Source: Eubacterium aggregans (lineage in GTDB: Bacteria > Bacillota > Clostridia > Eubacteriales > Eubacteriaceae). Taken from it: a stretch of DNA of 64,000 nucleotides. Numbering within the stretch: the first letter of the stretch is position 1; each line of letters opens with the position of its first letter. The stretch lies in contig NZ_FNRK01000011.1 in NCBI RefSeq assembly GCF_900107815.1, positions 1 to 64,000 on the forward strand, written 5' to 3'. A program made the position numbers and the translations under genes. This document shows, piece by piece, positions 25,898 to 36,011 of this stretch. The notes below the pieces were generated by a model. The model searched no databases. It saw nothing but the letters and a program-made list of their open reading frames with translations, and was not told the origin of the DNA.

Positions 25898-27445
25898 TTA
25901 GTCCTCCTGGATTGAAAATTCGCCGTTCTTAATACGCTTTAACAGGCGTGCCCGTTCATGCCACAAATCAGCATTGGCCACGCGAATAGCCTTGTAAAGT
26001 GTGTACACCTCTTGGTAAATTGCCGTATTTTCTAAATTGGGAAAATACACCTGGGTAGCCCGGCAGCATTGCCTGGCGGCATCGATATAATTCTTGTATT
26101 CGCCTGCTGCAACCCCCATCATCATGGCGGCTCCCTTGGCTCCCAACTCCGCCCCATCGGAGATAACCACCTGCATTCCCAGCACGTCGGCAATCATCTG
26201 GGCCCAAATGGCACTTTTAGCACCACCTCCGGCCAGATAAACCTTGGCGTTGGCATCCACCTCCACATCGGCCAGGCAGTCTTTAATGGACAGAGTAATG
26301 CCCTCGTACACCGCATGGGTCAGCTCCGCCCGACCGGTTTTGGCGCTGATTCCAAAGAAATTCGCCTTGGCATCAGGGTTGTAAAATGGAGACCGTTCCC
26401 CAGCTGCACTGATATAGGGATGGTAAATCACCCCACCGCTGCCAGCAGGCACATCGGCAATCATAATGTCAATTTTAGAGAAATCCTTGGTCATGGCGAT
26501 TTCTTCCAACACCCAGTCCAGATTGGGGGTACCATTCATGGTTGGCATGAGATTCATAAACAAATCTCCCACCGCGTGCTTTTCGTAGCGGGTGCCTTCT
26601 TTGCCAAACTCACAACGTTCCCGCTTAATGAAGCTTTCATTGGCACAGGTGGTTCCCAGGATGACGCAGACATCATTTTCCCCAACAGCACCAATCCCCA
26701 CTGCACTGGCCACCACATCGATGGCCCCAGTGATAACGGGCGTCCCAGGCTTCAGTCCCAGGAATTCTGCCATCTCGGCGGTCACACCACCTGCAATGGT
26801 ATCAGAGGTGCTAATTTCTGGAATATAGGAAATGTATTCCTCCAACCCCAGGGTTTTTAACATATCTTTTGCAACGACGCCTTTATCGGAATCCATCAAA
26901 GAAGTCCCGGTATCACTTAAATCGCCCCCCAGGAGACCCGTGAGTTTATACCGTACCCAATCCTTGCAAAAGAGCATATGACTGGCTTGATCCAAGACTT
27001 CTTTTCGATTGTTTTTCATCCAGGATAACAACATCAGCTGAGTGCCTGTTAGTGCTGGTGTTCCCGTAATCCGATGAATGAGCGCCCCCAACTGAGGTTC
27101 ATCTTCTGTTACAACCCTGACTTCCTCTGTCGCCCGGCCATCACACCACAGAATCGCATCCTGGACTGGCTGTCCTTCCGCATCAATGAGCCAGATTCCT
27201 TCCCCCTGGGCCGTTACGCCAATGCCAAGGATTTCCTCTGCCTTTGCCGGGCCGCTGGCCACCAGATTTTTGATACACAACGCAACCTTATCCCACAGCA
27301 GATTCATATTCTGCTCGACTTCAACATCCCCAATGTAGATAGGCTCATTCTCCAGGCTTTCTACCGCCAGTTCTTTTCCTGCCGTGTCAAACAGCACTGC
27401 CTTGACGTTGGACGTCCCGGCATCAATTCCAATGATGTACTTCAT
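25898..27445 (-). CDS. FGGY-family carbohydrate kinase
   Basis: A 515-residue kinase beginning MKYIIGIDAGTSNVKAVLFD, the phosphate-1 motif of xylulokinase/gluconokinase-like FGGY enzymes. It has the LWCDGRA region, the ITGAIDVVASAVG segment and the adenosine motif YLAGGGAKSAIWAQMIAD near residue 410. It phosphorylates a pentulose, polyol or sugar acid. It leads an operon with a dehydrogenase and an aldolase and lies about 60 bases after the SorC regulator gene. The exact sugar is unknown. Confidence 0.9.
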   Translation of the reverse strand: MKYIIGIDAGTSNVKAVLFDTAGKELAVESLENEPIYIGDVEVEQNMNLLWDKVALCIKNLVASGPAKAEEILGIGVTAQGEGIWLIDAEGQPVQDAILWCDGRATEEVRVVTEDEPQLGALIHRITGTPALTGTQLMLLSWMKNNRKEVLDQASHMLFCKDWVRYKLTGLLGGDLSDTGTSLMDSDKGVVAKDMLKTLGLEEYISYIPEISTSDTIAGGVTAEMAEFLGLKPGTPVITGAIDVVASAVGIGAVGENDVCVILGTTCANESFIKRERCEFGKEGTRYEKHAVGDLFMNLMPTMNGTPNLDWVLEEIAMTKDFSKIDIMIADVPAGSGGVIYHPYISAAGERSPFYNPDAKANFFGISAKTGRAELTHAVYEGITLSIKDCLADVEVDANAKVYLAGGGAKSAIWAQMIADVLGMQVVISDGAELGAKGAAMMMGVAAGEYKNYIDAARQCCRATQVYFPNLENTAIYQEVYTLYKAIRVANADLWHERARLLKRIKNGEFSIQED

Positions 27446-27502
27446 CAGACCCTCCTCCTGAGTGTAGAATACCAGCTCCCCCCAAGGGTCTGATATTCCC
27501 GT

Positions 27503-28492
27503 TTAATTTATATCATCCACCTCCGTGGAATCCATCGAATTTTGTGATAATGCGCTAACAATAGCACTGGCCGTGCAATCGTCCAAAATCAGCGTGTCAA
27601 TAGCCCCGGAATTGAGACAGGCCATAATGGCCTCTACCTTATCCAGCCCTCCCGCAATGGCGGTGACATTAGGAATGGATTTAATCAAATCCATATTCGC
27701 ACTGACAAAACGTTTTCGGGCCGTACACCCCGTGTAGCTACCATCCTGTCGAATCGGATTAATACACAAGTCCCCCACGAACCCCTCGCCTCGGATTCTG
27801 TCAATATCTTCACTCCGCATGATGCCGCGGCTGTACATCGTGGCATTGTGGCTAAGCTGTCCGATTCCAAAGAGCGCCATATCACACTGGCGCATGATTT
27901 CAAAGGTATGTCGAATCGTCCGCTCCTCCATGAGGAGCTTTTTTGTTTCTTCTTTTTCCAGCATGGCTGGGGCGTAAAGCATATAGGACACACAATCCAG
28001 CTTATCCGCCAAAATTCTGGCAATTTCATCCGACTTGACCATATCCACATCAATATTCTGAGCACCCACCATCTGGACCACTCGACAATCTCCGCGATTC
28101 ATATAGGATAGCCGGGAGATGGTCCCTGCCAGGGTTTCCCCCCAGGACACCCCAATGGTCATTCCTTGGCCGATTTCTTCCTCTAAATAGCGGGCCGCCC
28201 GTTCAGCCAGAGCCGGTCGGAAATCCTCCTCACCATAGGTCTTGGCGATGATGACGCGCCGGAGGCCATAATGCTCCTCGATGGCCGCTTCTTCCTTGAC
28301 CTTCCCACCATTAAAGCCATTGACTGTAATGGTCACAATCCCTAAATCCAACAGGGAATTGATGATTCGGTTGACCCGCTGCCGGGTTGTTCCCAAACGC
28401 TTTGCGATTTCATCCTGGGTGAGGCCCAGGGTGTAATACCAATGTGCAATTTTAATATACAAGCTACGATCTTCCATAAAAACCTCCGTCAA
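27503..28492 (-). CDS. SorC/DeoR-type sugar-binding transcriptional regulator
   Basis: A 329-residue regulator. The N-terminal helix-turn-helix (YYTLGLTQDEIAKRLGTTRQRVNRII, about residues 16-41) is of the SorC class. The rest is the SorC effector-binding domain (GVSWGETLAGTIS; LFGIGQ; VTAIAGGLDK). These proteins bind phosphorylated sugars. It heads the minus-strand operon with kinase, dehydrogenase and aldolase genes and probably controls it through the inverted repeat just upstream of its start. Confidence 0.9.
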   Translation of the reverse strand: MTEVFMEDRSLYIKIAHWYYTLGLTQDEIAKRLGTTRQRVNRIINSLLDLGIVTITVNGFNGGKVKEEAAIEEHYGLRRVIIAKTYGEEDFRPALAERAARYLEEEIGQGMTIGVSWGETLAGTISRLSYMNRGDCRVVQMVGAQNIDVDMVKSDEIARILADKLDCVSYMLYAPAMLEKEETKKLLMEERTIRHTFEIMRQCDMALFGIGQLSHNATMYSRGIMRSEDIDRIRGEGFVGDLCINPIRQDGSYTGCTARKRFVSANMDLIKSIPNVTAIAGGLDKVEAIMACLNSGAIDTLILDDCTASAIVSALSQNSMDSTEVDDIN

Positions 28493-28536
28493 TCGTTATA
28501 TTACTATTATGACATATGGTTTCTATCTCAACAATA

Positions 28537-28573
28537 GTAATACATTTGTATTTTTATATTACTTTTGTATTAC
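28537..28573. promoter_or_regulatory. Probable operator of the SorC regulator
   Basis: GTAATACA (28537-28544) and TGTATTAC (28566-28573) form an inverted repeat in an AT-rich stretch 45 bases upstream of the regulator's start, with related half sites between. This placement is usual for an autoregulatory SorC site. Confidence 0.5.
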
Positions 28574-28731
28574 ACGATTATTATACGACGGAATCGTTAC
28601 ATATGTCAAGAGAAAAACCATTTTTCCACCTTTTGTTATACAAAAACCCCTAAAATCCCACATTCCTTCCTTAAATACAGATGCATTCCGGAAACCGACG
28701 TGTTAAAATTAAAGAAAAACGGAGGATGACG

Positions 28732-30851
28732 ATGAAAAAAATAGGAATCGGGCTTTTAATGATAATACTTTTCTGCCTCTGTACCACCAGTGGTGTTTTA
28801 GCGGCAAATTCAACGACTACTGACAAAAATGCCAGTACTTTGGACCCTAAGGTCATTGCGTTTAACCTGACGGATGCTGCCATTGACACACTCTTTTCGA
28901 GCCAGGATTCCAAAACCACGGTACCCCCATCCCCCGATATCACAACAATCACGACCCCCCAGGATCTTATCGACTTTGGGTTATCCGTCTCCCAGGCCCC
29001 AGCACATTACAAGGATGTGACCGTGTCCCTAGAAAATGATCTTCAGCTTACGGAGCCCTGGATTCCCATTACCACCTTTGCCGGGACCTTCCTGGGCAAT
29101 GGCCACACCATCTCCGGGCTGTCCATCGCCAATGATGAAAGCAGTGTTGCCCAGGGGACAAACCTGGGGTTTGTTGCACTGCTTACCACTGACGGAAATA
29201 TCCAGGACCTCAATATCCAGGGGGAAATCACCGGAATCGGGAATGTTGGCAGTATTGCCGCCCTCAGCCAGGGGAATATCCAGGGCTGCACCTTCAGCGG
29301 CATCATTGATGTAGAGGACCTTCAACGCACCCCGAATGGCAGTCTCTTTTCAGGCTGTGGCGGTATCGTCGGAATAAATAATGGGACGGTGGTGGATTGT
29401 AAAACGGAACAGAACACCACCATCACCCGCACCGGGATGCTCTGCGGGGGGATCGTTGGAATGAACCTCTTTACCCTTAGCAAGGGGACACCCACCGGGA
29501 GCATCACAAATTGTACGAATAATGCCACAATAACCTGTTTGAACGACGATACACGGACCATGGGCGATGGTACCGGGGGAATTGTCGGCCGACACCAAAC
29601 CTTTGGTGTCGATGAAAAGACCATCCCTACCCTTCCAGTTCAAATTTCCGACTGCACCAATAATGGTGCCATTACCTCGGCTATAGCGTCACCGGAGGAA
29701 TTGCCGGGCAGCTGGCCGATGGCAAGCTGGAAAACTGCATGAATACCGGGACCATTATTCAAAATGTCTACGGCCTGTGGACTGGTGGGATTGTCGGCTC
29801 TTACAACCAAAACGTAACCTGTCCCGAAGGCAGCACCGATAGCATCTTCATCAAGGGCTGTACCAACAGTGGAAGTATTGAAGCCGTCACCCGGGTTGGG
29901 GGGATTGTCGGTGGCGATGAAAACAACGCCGGTGGCTTGGTTCGATCGCCTTCGGTTTTAACCATTTCTGGATGCATCAATACAGGAAAGATATCCGCCA
30001 AGGGCTATATTGGGGGCATTAGCGGCTACAGCCGTTCAACCATCAGCCGCTGCTACAATACTGGAGATTTATCCAACACCCTGTTGGATGATAAAGGCGA
30101 TGGCTACAACGCGATGGGGGGCATTGCCTCCCGCTCAGGTATGCCCATCACCGATTGCTTTAACCTCGGCAATCTTTACACCCAAACCATGGACCCCCTG
30201 GAGTATCACTGCTACAGCGGCGGTATTTTAGGGATTGCCGATGTGGATTCCCCCATCCTTATTCGCTGCTACAGCGCAGGACCTGTGGACGGCAGCCACA
30301 CCAATCCATCCCTGGATACCAAGGATGTTGATGCCCAAATCAAAGTGAAGGTGGTCTATTATGGTGGTGTTTTAGGTGGGGGCCGGGTCAGTGCATTAAC
30401 GGATTGTACCTTTAATAGAGACGCTGGTGGAAAAGCCTCCCGTTCCGTCGACCAGGTATATGACGACCCTAATACCGGCCTGACCGCCCTGCAAATGGTG
30501 GGGGAAGGGGCACGGGCAGCCATGTCCGCCTTCTTTACCGACGGGACCTATACCCAGATGAGCGATTTAGTGAGCGAAAAGGGCACCTTTGCCTTTATGC
30601 CGGTTCTTAAGGATATGCTCACCCCCTACGCGGTGGCACCGGAGAAGGCACTGGCTAACAGTGCGGTGAAGGTCACCGAGGTTCCAGTTACCCCCACCCC
30701 AACGGTCCCGACTGAAGAAAACAGCCCCACAGTGGCATCCACCAATCCCCATACGGGTATTGCGGTGGAACCCCCAAGGCTATCCCTGGGCTTTGCCCTA
30801 GTTCTTTCTCTGGGCCTGACGGCACTCCTGGGTAAAAGAGTGCATCACTAA
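28732..30851 (+). pseudogene. GLUG-repeat cell-surface protein, frameshifted
   Basis: Start at 28732, six bases after GGAGG. Two frames complete each other. The first (to 29742) has a signal peptide (MKKIGIGLLMIILFCLCTTSGVLA) and repeats of the GGIVG...I..C.N.G.I type. The second (in-frame from about 29680, ATG at 29739) continues the same repeats to 30851. A one-base loss near 29678 explains the shift and would restore GGIAG...ENCMNTG. The C-terminus has NPHTG, a hydrophobic helix and a KRVHH tail, a non-standard sortase signal. The intact protein would be a wall-anchored surface protein of about 706 residues. Confidence 0.8.
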
Positions 30852-30878
30852 GTCCTTCCATTTAAAAAGTTCCAAATC

Positions 30879-30923
30879 AAAAAGGATCTGGACATCGACA
30901 GTGTCGATGCTCAGATCCTTTTT
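30879..30923. terminator. Bidirectional terminator
   Basis: AAAAAGGATCTG pairs with CAGATCCTTTTT, with an inner CATCGAC/GTCGATG stem. It serves the surface-protein gene and the minus-strand glgB gene. Confidence 0.9.
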
Positions 30924-30930
30924 GGCTCCC

Positions 30931-32754
30931 TTATTCCCTTTCTTTTTTCTTTTCTGGCAATGCCAGGAGTATCCCGCTAAAGGCCAGCAAATCCAGATTT
31001 AGGGTAAAGGTACCGTCCTTGGCCTGCTTGTAGTGAAGCCCCTTTTGCCCCTTAGGCAATTCTCCGCCATAGAGGGCTTCCTCTGTTCTGAATAGAATTT
31101 TCGGACGGCCGCCCGTCAATCCCTCCAGGGTATAGTCCACCTGGGCTTCCGCCCCAAAATTAAAGATAGCCAGCAGGGCTTCCCCTCCACCCCGGCGAAT
31201 AAAGGCGTACGTACAGGTTCCATCCTGCTCGCAATCCAGCCATTCAAAACCCTGGCGATGGTAATCCTGGGCACTGAGGGCTGGATGCTCCAAATAGAGT
31301 CGGTTTAAATCCGCCATAAAATGGTAAAACCCATCGTGAAGGGGATACTTTCGCAAATCCCAATCCTGCTCTCGCTTTTCATCCCATTCCCTAAACTGGC
31401 CGATTTCGTTCCCCATAAAATTCAGCTTTTTCCCGGGGTGGGCCATCATGTAGAGGTATAGGGCCCGGGCTTGGGGGAATTTCATGACGTAGTCCCCATA
31501 CATCTTGTTAATAATCGTCGCCTTACCGTGGACCACCTCGTCATGGGAGAGGGGGAGGAGATAGTGTTCATTATAAAAGTAAGCCATGGAAAAGGTCAGC
31601 TTATGGTAGTGGTCGATACGCTCTTTCGGTGTCTTTTTAAAATAATCCAGGGTGTCATTCATCCACCCCATGTCCCACTTATAGTCAAAGCCCAATCCTC
31701 CCTGGTTCACCGGGGTGGTCACCTGGCCATAGTTGGTGGAATCCTCGGCAATGAGCATACAATTTGGAAAGAGGGTCTTTAAGCCACTGTTCATGGTTTT
31801 AAGGAATTCCACCCCATTGGCATTGACCCCTCGAGCTTCATCCCCCTGCCAATAAAGAATGCGGCTAATGGCATCCATACGCAGACCATCGAAGTGATAG
31901 TAACGCAGCCAATAGTCTGCCGCAGACTGGAGGAAACTCTGAACCTCTCCCCGGGAATGCATGAAGTTGCAGCTTCCCCATTCGCTCACGCCCACGGCCT
32001 CGTAGGGATATTCATACAGAGCCGTGCCATCGTAGTGGGCCAAGCCATAATCATCCACGGCAAAGTGGATGGGGACAAAATCCAGAATGACGCCAATGTC
32101 GTTCTGATGGAGGATATCCACTAGGGCCATGAGCTGGGCAGCGGTGCCATAGCGGGATGTGGGGCTGTAGAAGCCGGTGTTCTGATAGCCCCAGGATTCG
32201 TCACAGGGGTGCTCGGACAGGGGCATGAATTCCACGTAGTTGTAACCGCTGGCCTTCAGGTAGTCCACAAGGGGTTCAGCGATTTCGTCGTAAGCGTACC
32301 AGCCGTTTTCGTCCTCCGTATTGGTGCGCCAGGAGCCCAAGTGCAGCTCGTAGATATTCACTGGCTCGGCTAACCCCGCCCTCCGGGCCGCCATCCAGGC
32401 GTCGTCCCCAAAGGTGTATTCCTCCAGATTCCGGATGATGGAAGCGTTAGCCGGGCGCAGCTCCATACCAGTACCGTAGGGATCGGCGTGGTCGATGATG
32501 CTGCCGTCAGCCCCGGTGATTTTATATTTGTACATCATCCCCACTTCTGCCTCTGGGACAATAACCTCCCAGAAATTACCGTCGTGGACCTTCTCCATGG
32601 GGATGGGGTCCCACCCACTAAATTCCCCAATGAGGCTAACATTTCTCGCCATCGGCGCAAAGGTTCTAAAAACGCTGCCTGTCCCAATGGGATGGACGCC
32701 TAGATAAGTATACGCATTAAAGCATCTTCCAGTGTAGAAATTAAAAAAATCCAT
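30931..32754 (-). CDS. glgB: 1,4-alpha-glucan branching enzyme GlgB
   Basis: A 607-residue GH13 enzyme of normal GlgB length. An N-terminal CBM48-type domain (about residues 15-105) precedes the catalytic barrel with DFVPIHFA, the nucleophile aspartate in GLRMDAIS, the acid in IAEDST and the transition-state LSHDEVVH motif. It transfers glucan segments to form alpha-1,6 branches in glycogen. No other glycogen gene is in the window, so it is either a single unit of a dispersed pathway or acts on imported glucans. Confidence 0.93.
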   Translation of the reverse strand: MDFFNFYTGRCFNAYTYLGVHPIGTGSVFRTFAPMARNVSLIGEFSGWDPIPMEKVHDGNFWEVIVPEAEVGMMYKYKITGADGSIIDHADPYGTGMELRPANASIIRNLEEYTFGDDAWMAARRAGLAEPVNIYELHLGSWRTNTEDENGWYAYDEIAEPLVDYLKASGYNYVEFMPLSEHPCDESWGYQNTGFYSPTSRYGTAAQLMALVDILHQNDIGVILDFVPIHFAVDDYGLAHYDGTALYEYPYEAVGVSEWGSCNFMHSRGEVQSFLQSAADYWLRYYHFDGLRMDAISRILYWQGDEARGVNANGVEFLKTMNSGLKTLFPNCMLIAEDSTNYGQVTTPVNQGGLGFDYKWDMGWMNDTLDYFKKTPKERIDHYHKLTFSMAYFYNEHYLLPLSHDEVVHGKATIINKMYGDYVMKFPQARALYLYMMAHPGKKLNFMGNEIGQFREWDEKREQDWDLRKYPLHDGFYHFMADLNRLYLEHPALSAQDYHRQGFEWLDCEQDGTCTYAFIRRGGGEALLAIFNFGAEAQVDYTLEGLTGGRPKILFRTEEALYGGELPKGQKGLHYKQAKDGTFTLNLDLLAFSGILLALPEKKKERE

Positions 32755-32858
32755 GGTGGCTTCCCCATTTCTCTAAGGTTATGTGTTAACCCTATTATAT
32801 AATGAGAAAGCCGCCATGGCTATGGACAATCCGATCTTTTTGGTTGTTTCATGCCAAA

Positions 32859-33512
32859 CTACTGCTCGTTTCCATAAGTATAAAGAAAGCGATGGCGCTC
32901 TGATTCAACGTATTTCTCGGGAATAGTGGTAATTTCCACCCCACCACAAAGGGCCAGATAACATTTTGCAGCCTTCTCTGTGACCTGACTGCATAACAGT
33001 GCTTCTTTTAAATCCCGTCCCACGCACACTGGGGCATGATTTCGGATGAGTACGGCATTCTTATCCGCCAGAGCTGCCACGGTGACCTCACCCAATCGCA
33101 CATGCTGTTCGGCATTGACGTATTCATCCGTGATGGGGATTTCACCACCAATCATTTGGCTCATCTCTTCAAAAATAACGGGGATGCCATGGGTCGCCGC
33201 ACACATCGCCGAGGCATAGACCGGATGGCAATGAATAACAGCCCTCACATCCGGACGATGAACGTAGATCAGGCGGTGGACATGCATTTCAGAGGTCGGA
33301 TTATTGTGCCCTTCCAGCTTTTTACCCTGGAGATCCACAATGACCATATCCTCTGGTCTCAGGTCAGAATAATCGATACGGCTCGGTGTCACCATGATAT
33401 TCCCGTCGGGCAAGCGCATGCTGACGTTGCCCCAGGTCCCGATAACCATCCCTTCTTTTTCAAGCCACAGACAGGCTTCAATCATTGCGTGACGTCTTTC
33501 TAAATATTCCAC
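32859..33512 (-). CDS. Class II aldolase/adducin family protein (second copy)
   Basis: A 217-residue zinc aldolase. TWGNVSMRLPDGNIMVTPS, the PTSEMHVHRLIY segment, HCHP (near residue 99) and NHAP (near 160) supply the metal histidines. It is related to the aldolase at 24131-24799 but clearly divergent. No kinase or transporter adjoins it. The upstream neighbour on the same strand is a glutamine amidotransferase gene 79 bases away. Its substrate is not predictable. Confidence 0.85.
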   Translation of the reverse strand: MEYLERRHAMIEACLWLEKEGMVIGTWGNVSMRLPDGNIMVTPSRIDYSDLRPEDMVIVDLQGKKLEGHNNPTSEMHVHRLIYVHRPDVRAVIHCHPVYASAMCAATHGIPVIFEEMSQMIGGEIPITDEYVNAEQHVRLGEVTVAALADKNAVLIRNHAPVCVGRDLKEALLCSQVTEKAAKCYLALCGGVEITTIPEKYVESERHRFLYTYGNEQ

Positions 33513-33591
33513 AGATTATTTATCCTCCGCTGTTTCTGCTATACTTTCATAATACAGATTGATGTTCTGTATTGGTTGCTGCCATATATTT

Positions 33592-34320
33592 CTATATTCC
33601 TGTCGCCCGAATAAAGGACCGGAAAAGCCTTCTGGAGCAGGCGTCCTTTTCAAAAATCAACTCGGGATGCCATTGTACCGCTAAGCCATAAAACGATGTG
33701 GTCACACGAATGGCCTCAATGAGGCCATCGTCGCTTATGGCTTGGACCTCCAGGTCCTTTCCCAGGATATCGATGGCCTGATGATGGAGACTATTCACCC
33801 CCATTTGACCACAACCACAAATCCGTTCCAGCAGCGTTCCCGGCTGAACCTGTACCCGATGATGATAGATCTGCTCCAGATGATCCCCTTGCTCATGGCA
33901 AAGGCCCAGGGTGCTGTCCTCGGGCTTCAGATCAGAATAAAGGGTCCCCCCCATGACGACATTGATGAGCTGGAGGCCTCGACAAATTCCCAGAAAGGGT
34001 TTATTTTGGACCATGACCTCATGGAGGAGCTTCACTTCAAAACGATCCCGCTGGCTGATGTCCTCCGGATCTGCTCCGGGGACGTACAGGCCCGGGCCAA
34101 TATCCACCCCACCGGTAAAAACGAAGCCATCCATAGCATCCACTAACTCGATAATATCCTGGGCTTCTCCCGCAAAGGGAAGAATCACCGGAATCGCCCC
34201 TTCATCCAACAGAGCTTCCAGATATTGGGGAAAGAGACGCACAACCTTGGCATCGACCTCAAATCCCTTGAGCTTGCCGACCTGGGGGGTTACCCCAATC
34301 AGCGGTTTACGCCCCCTCAT
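33592..34320 (-). CDS. Gamma-glutamyl-gamma-aminobutyrate hydrolase family protein (class I glutamine amidotransferase)
   Basis: A 242-residue peptidase C26 protein. The nucleophile cysteine is in FLGICRGLQLINV (near residue 118). The histidine and glutamate of the triad are in VQWHPEL near residue 222. FTGGVDIGPGLY and HHRVQV match the PuuD-type family that hydrolyses gamma-glutamyl amides, such as gamma-glutamyl-GABA from putrescine breakdown. No other polyamine gene is adjacent, so the natural substrate is uncertain. Confidence 0.85.
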   Translation of the reverse strand: MRGRKPLIGVTPQVGKLKGFEVDAKVVRLFPQYLEALLDEGAIPVILPFAGEAQDIIELVDAMDGFVFTGGVDIGPGLYVPGADPEDISQRDRFEVKLLHEVMVQNKPFLGICRGLQLINVVMGGTLYSDLKPEDSTLGLCHEQGDHLEQIYHHRVQVQPGTLLERICGCGQMGVNSLHHQAIDILGKDLEVQAISDDGLIEAIRVTTSFYGLAVQWHPELIFEKDACSRRLFRSFIRATGI

Positions 34321-34555
34321 TGCTGTGCACCTCCTTGTTTCACACCGACTATTCGTGTTTGTTCCTTCACTTTATGCTCAACCATTTCCTCGTCCTCTTA
34401 AATTTTCAAAGTTTTTCATATTATATCCTGTTTTCCTGCATTTTGTCTATGTTTATTCCTCTCATCCAGAGATCCAGACTAAAGATGATAAATTTTTAAC
34501 AATTTTTTCCCTTTTATCATCAAATCTTGGGCATTCCTTTAGCGAGTATTTTCCC

Positions 34556-34584
34556 TTGTTTCTCCCAAAGCCTTATCGTATAAT
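34556..34584 (+). promoter_or_regulatory. Promoter of the iron alcohol dehydrogenase gene
   Basis: TTGTTT (34556-34561) and consensus TATAAT (34579-34584) with a 17-base spacer, 60 bases before the start codon. The rest of the 34321-34644 gap is AT-rich and shows nothing else I can support. Confidence 0.65.
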
Positions 34585-34644
34585 TCTACCTGTAAACATT
34601 TCGTTAATCATTTAACAAACAATCGACAATAAAAGGAGGCTATT

Positions 34645-35826
34645 ATGAATCGATTTACATTACCCCGTGATTTATACTGGGGCAAGGGTGCCCTGGAACA
34701 GTTAAAAACATTAGATGGTCAACGCGCCATCATCGTCCTTGGCGGCGGCTCCATGAAACGCTTTGGCTTTGTGGACAAAGTCCAGGACTATTTAAAGGAA
34801 GCAGGGATTGAGACCCAGGTTTTCGAAGGGGTGGAGCCTGATCCATCCGTGGAAACCGTAATGAAGGGAGCGCAAGCCATGCGGGAATTCCAGCCCGACT
34901 GGATTATTGCCATGGGCGGCGGCTCCCCCATCGATGCGGCAAAGGCCATGTGGGTCTTTTATGAATACCCCGAAACCACCTTTGAGGAAATCATCCAGCC
35001 CTTTTCCTTCCCCACCCTGCGGCAGAAAGCAAAATTCCTTGCCATTCCTTCGACCTCTGGTACCGCTACCGAGGTAACGGCCTTTTCGGTCATTACGGAT
35101 TACACTAAGGGAACGAAGTATCCCCTGGCTGACTTCAATATCACTCCGGATGTAGCCATTGTCGATCCGGAACTGGCTGAAACCATGCCCGCCAAGCTTA
35201 CCGCCCACACCGGGATGGACGCCCTGACCCACGCCATTGAGGCCTATGTCTCTACCCTGCACTCTCCCTTTACCGATCCCCTGGCCCTCCAGGCCATCGT
35301 TATGATCCGGGAGTACCTTAAGCCTTCCTACAACGGGGATATGGCTGCCCGGGAACAAATGCACTATGCTCAGTGTCTGGCGGGGATGGCCTTTAGCAAT
35401 GCACTGTTGGGCATTACCCACTCCATCGCCCATAAAACAGGTCCGGCCTACGCCATCGGGCATATTCCCCATGGCTGTGCCAACGCCATCTACCTGCCCT
35501 ATGTCATCCGATTCAATGCTAAGGATTCCCAGGCCTGTGCCCGTTACGCTGAAATTGCCCGTGCCCTGGGACTCACCGGTGATGATGATGAAACCCTAAA
35601 AGAAGCCCTCTGTGCACTCATCGAGCAATTCAACCTTGCCATGGACATTCCCAATACCATGAAGGATTTTGGAATCCCCGAGGATGAATTCCTTGAAAAA
35701 CTGGACTTTGTGGCCAGCCTGGCTGTGGAGGATGCCTGCACCGGTTCCAACCCCCGTGCCATTGATGTCCCACTCATGACGAAGCTGCTTAAGGCTATTT
35801 ATTACGGAACCTCCATCGATTTCTGA
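34645..35826 (+). CDS. Iron-containing alcohol dehydrogenase
   Basis: A 393-residue group III dehydrogenase. The nucleotide motif is GGGSPIDAAKA (near residue 92). The STSGTATEVT loop follows. Iron ligands are the aspartate and histidine of MDALTHAIE and histidines in THSIAHKTG and GHIPHGCAN. It resembles the C-terminal half of AdhE and stand-alone butanol/ethanol dehydrogenases that reduce aldehydes during fermentation. AAAGGAGG precedes the start. It stands alone, with a hairpin after it. Confidence 0.92.
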   Translation: MNRFTLPRDLYWGKGALEQLKTLDGQRAIIVLGGGSMKRFGFVDKVQDYLKEAGIETQVFEGVEPDPSVETVMKGAQAMREFQPDWIIAMGGGSPIDAAKAMWVFYEYPETTFEEIIQPFSFPTLRQKAKFLAIPSTSGTATEVTAFSVITDYTKGTKYPLADFNITPDVAIVDPELAETMPAKLTAHTGMDALTHAIEAYVSTLHSPFTDPLALQAIVMIREYLKPSYNGDMAAREQMHYAQCLAGMAFSNALLGITHSIAHKTGPAYAIGHIPHGCANAIYLPYVIRFNAKDSQACARYAEIARALGLTGDDDETLKEALCALIEQFNLAMDIPNTMKDFGIPEDEFLEKLDFVASLAVEDACTGSNPRAIDVPLMTKLLKAIYYGTSIDF

Positions 35827-35860
35827 TCCATCTAAACCTTATGATTTCTGTTGATTGACC

Positions 35861-35893
35861 AAGGGACCACCTCGAGTATCGGGGTGGTCCCTT
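35861..35893 (+). terminator. Hairpin after the iron alcohol dehydrogenase gene
   Basis: AAGGGACCACC pairs with GGTGGTCCCTT. The following AACCTTT is only a weak U-tract, but the position is right for a terminator. Confidence 0.6.
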
Positions 35894-36011
35894 AACCTTT
35901 ATCGAATTTAGGGGGAATCCTGGCAAAAAGCATAAAATGTCTAAAGCATTCTTCAGTAATGAAGGCTATACTGGTATGAATGAACAGCATGAGAAAGGAT
36001 TGTGATTAAAA

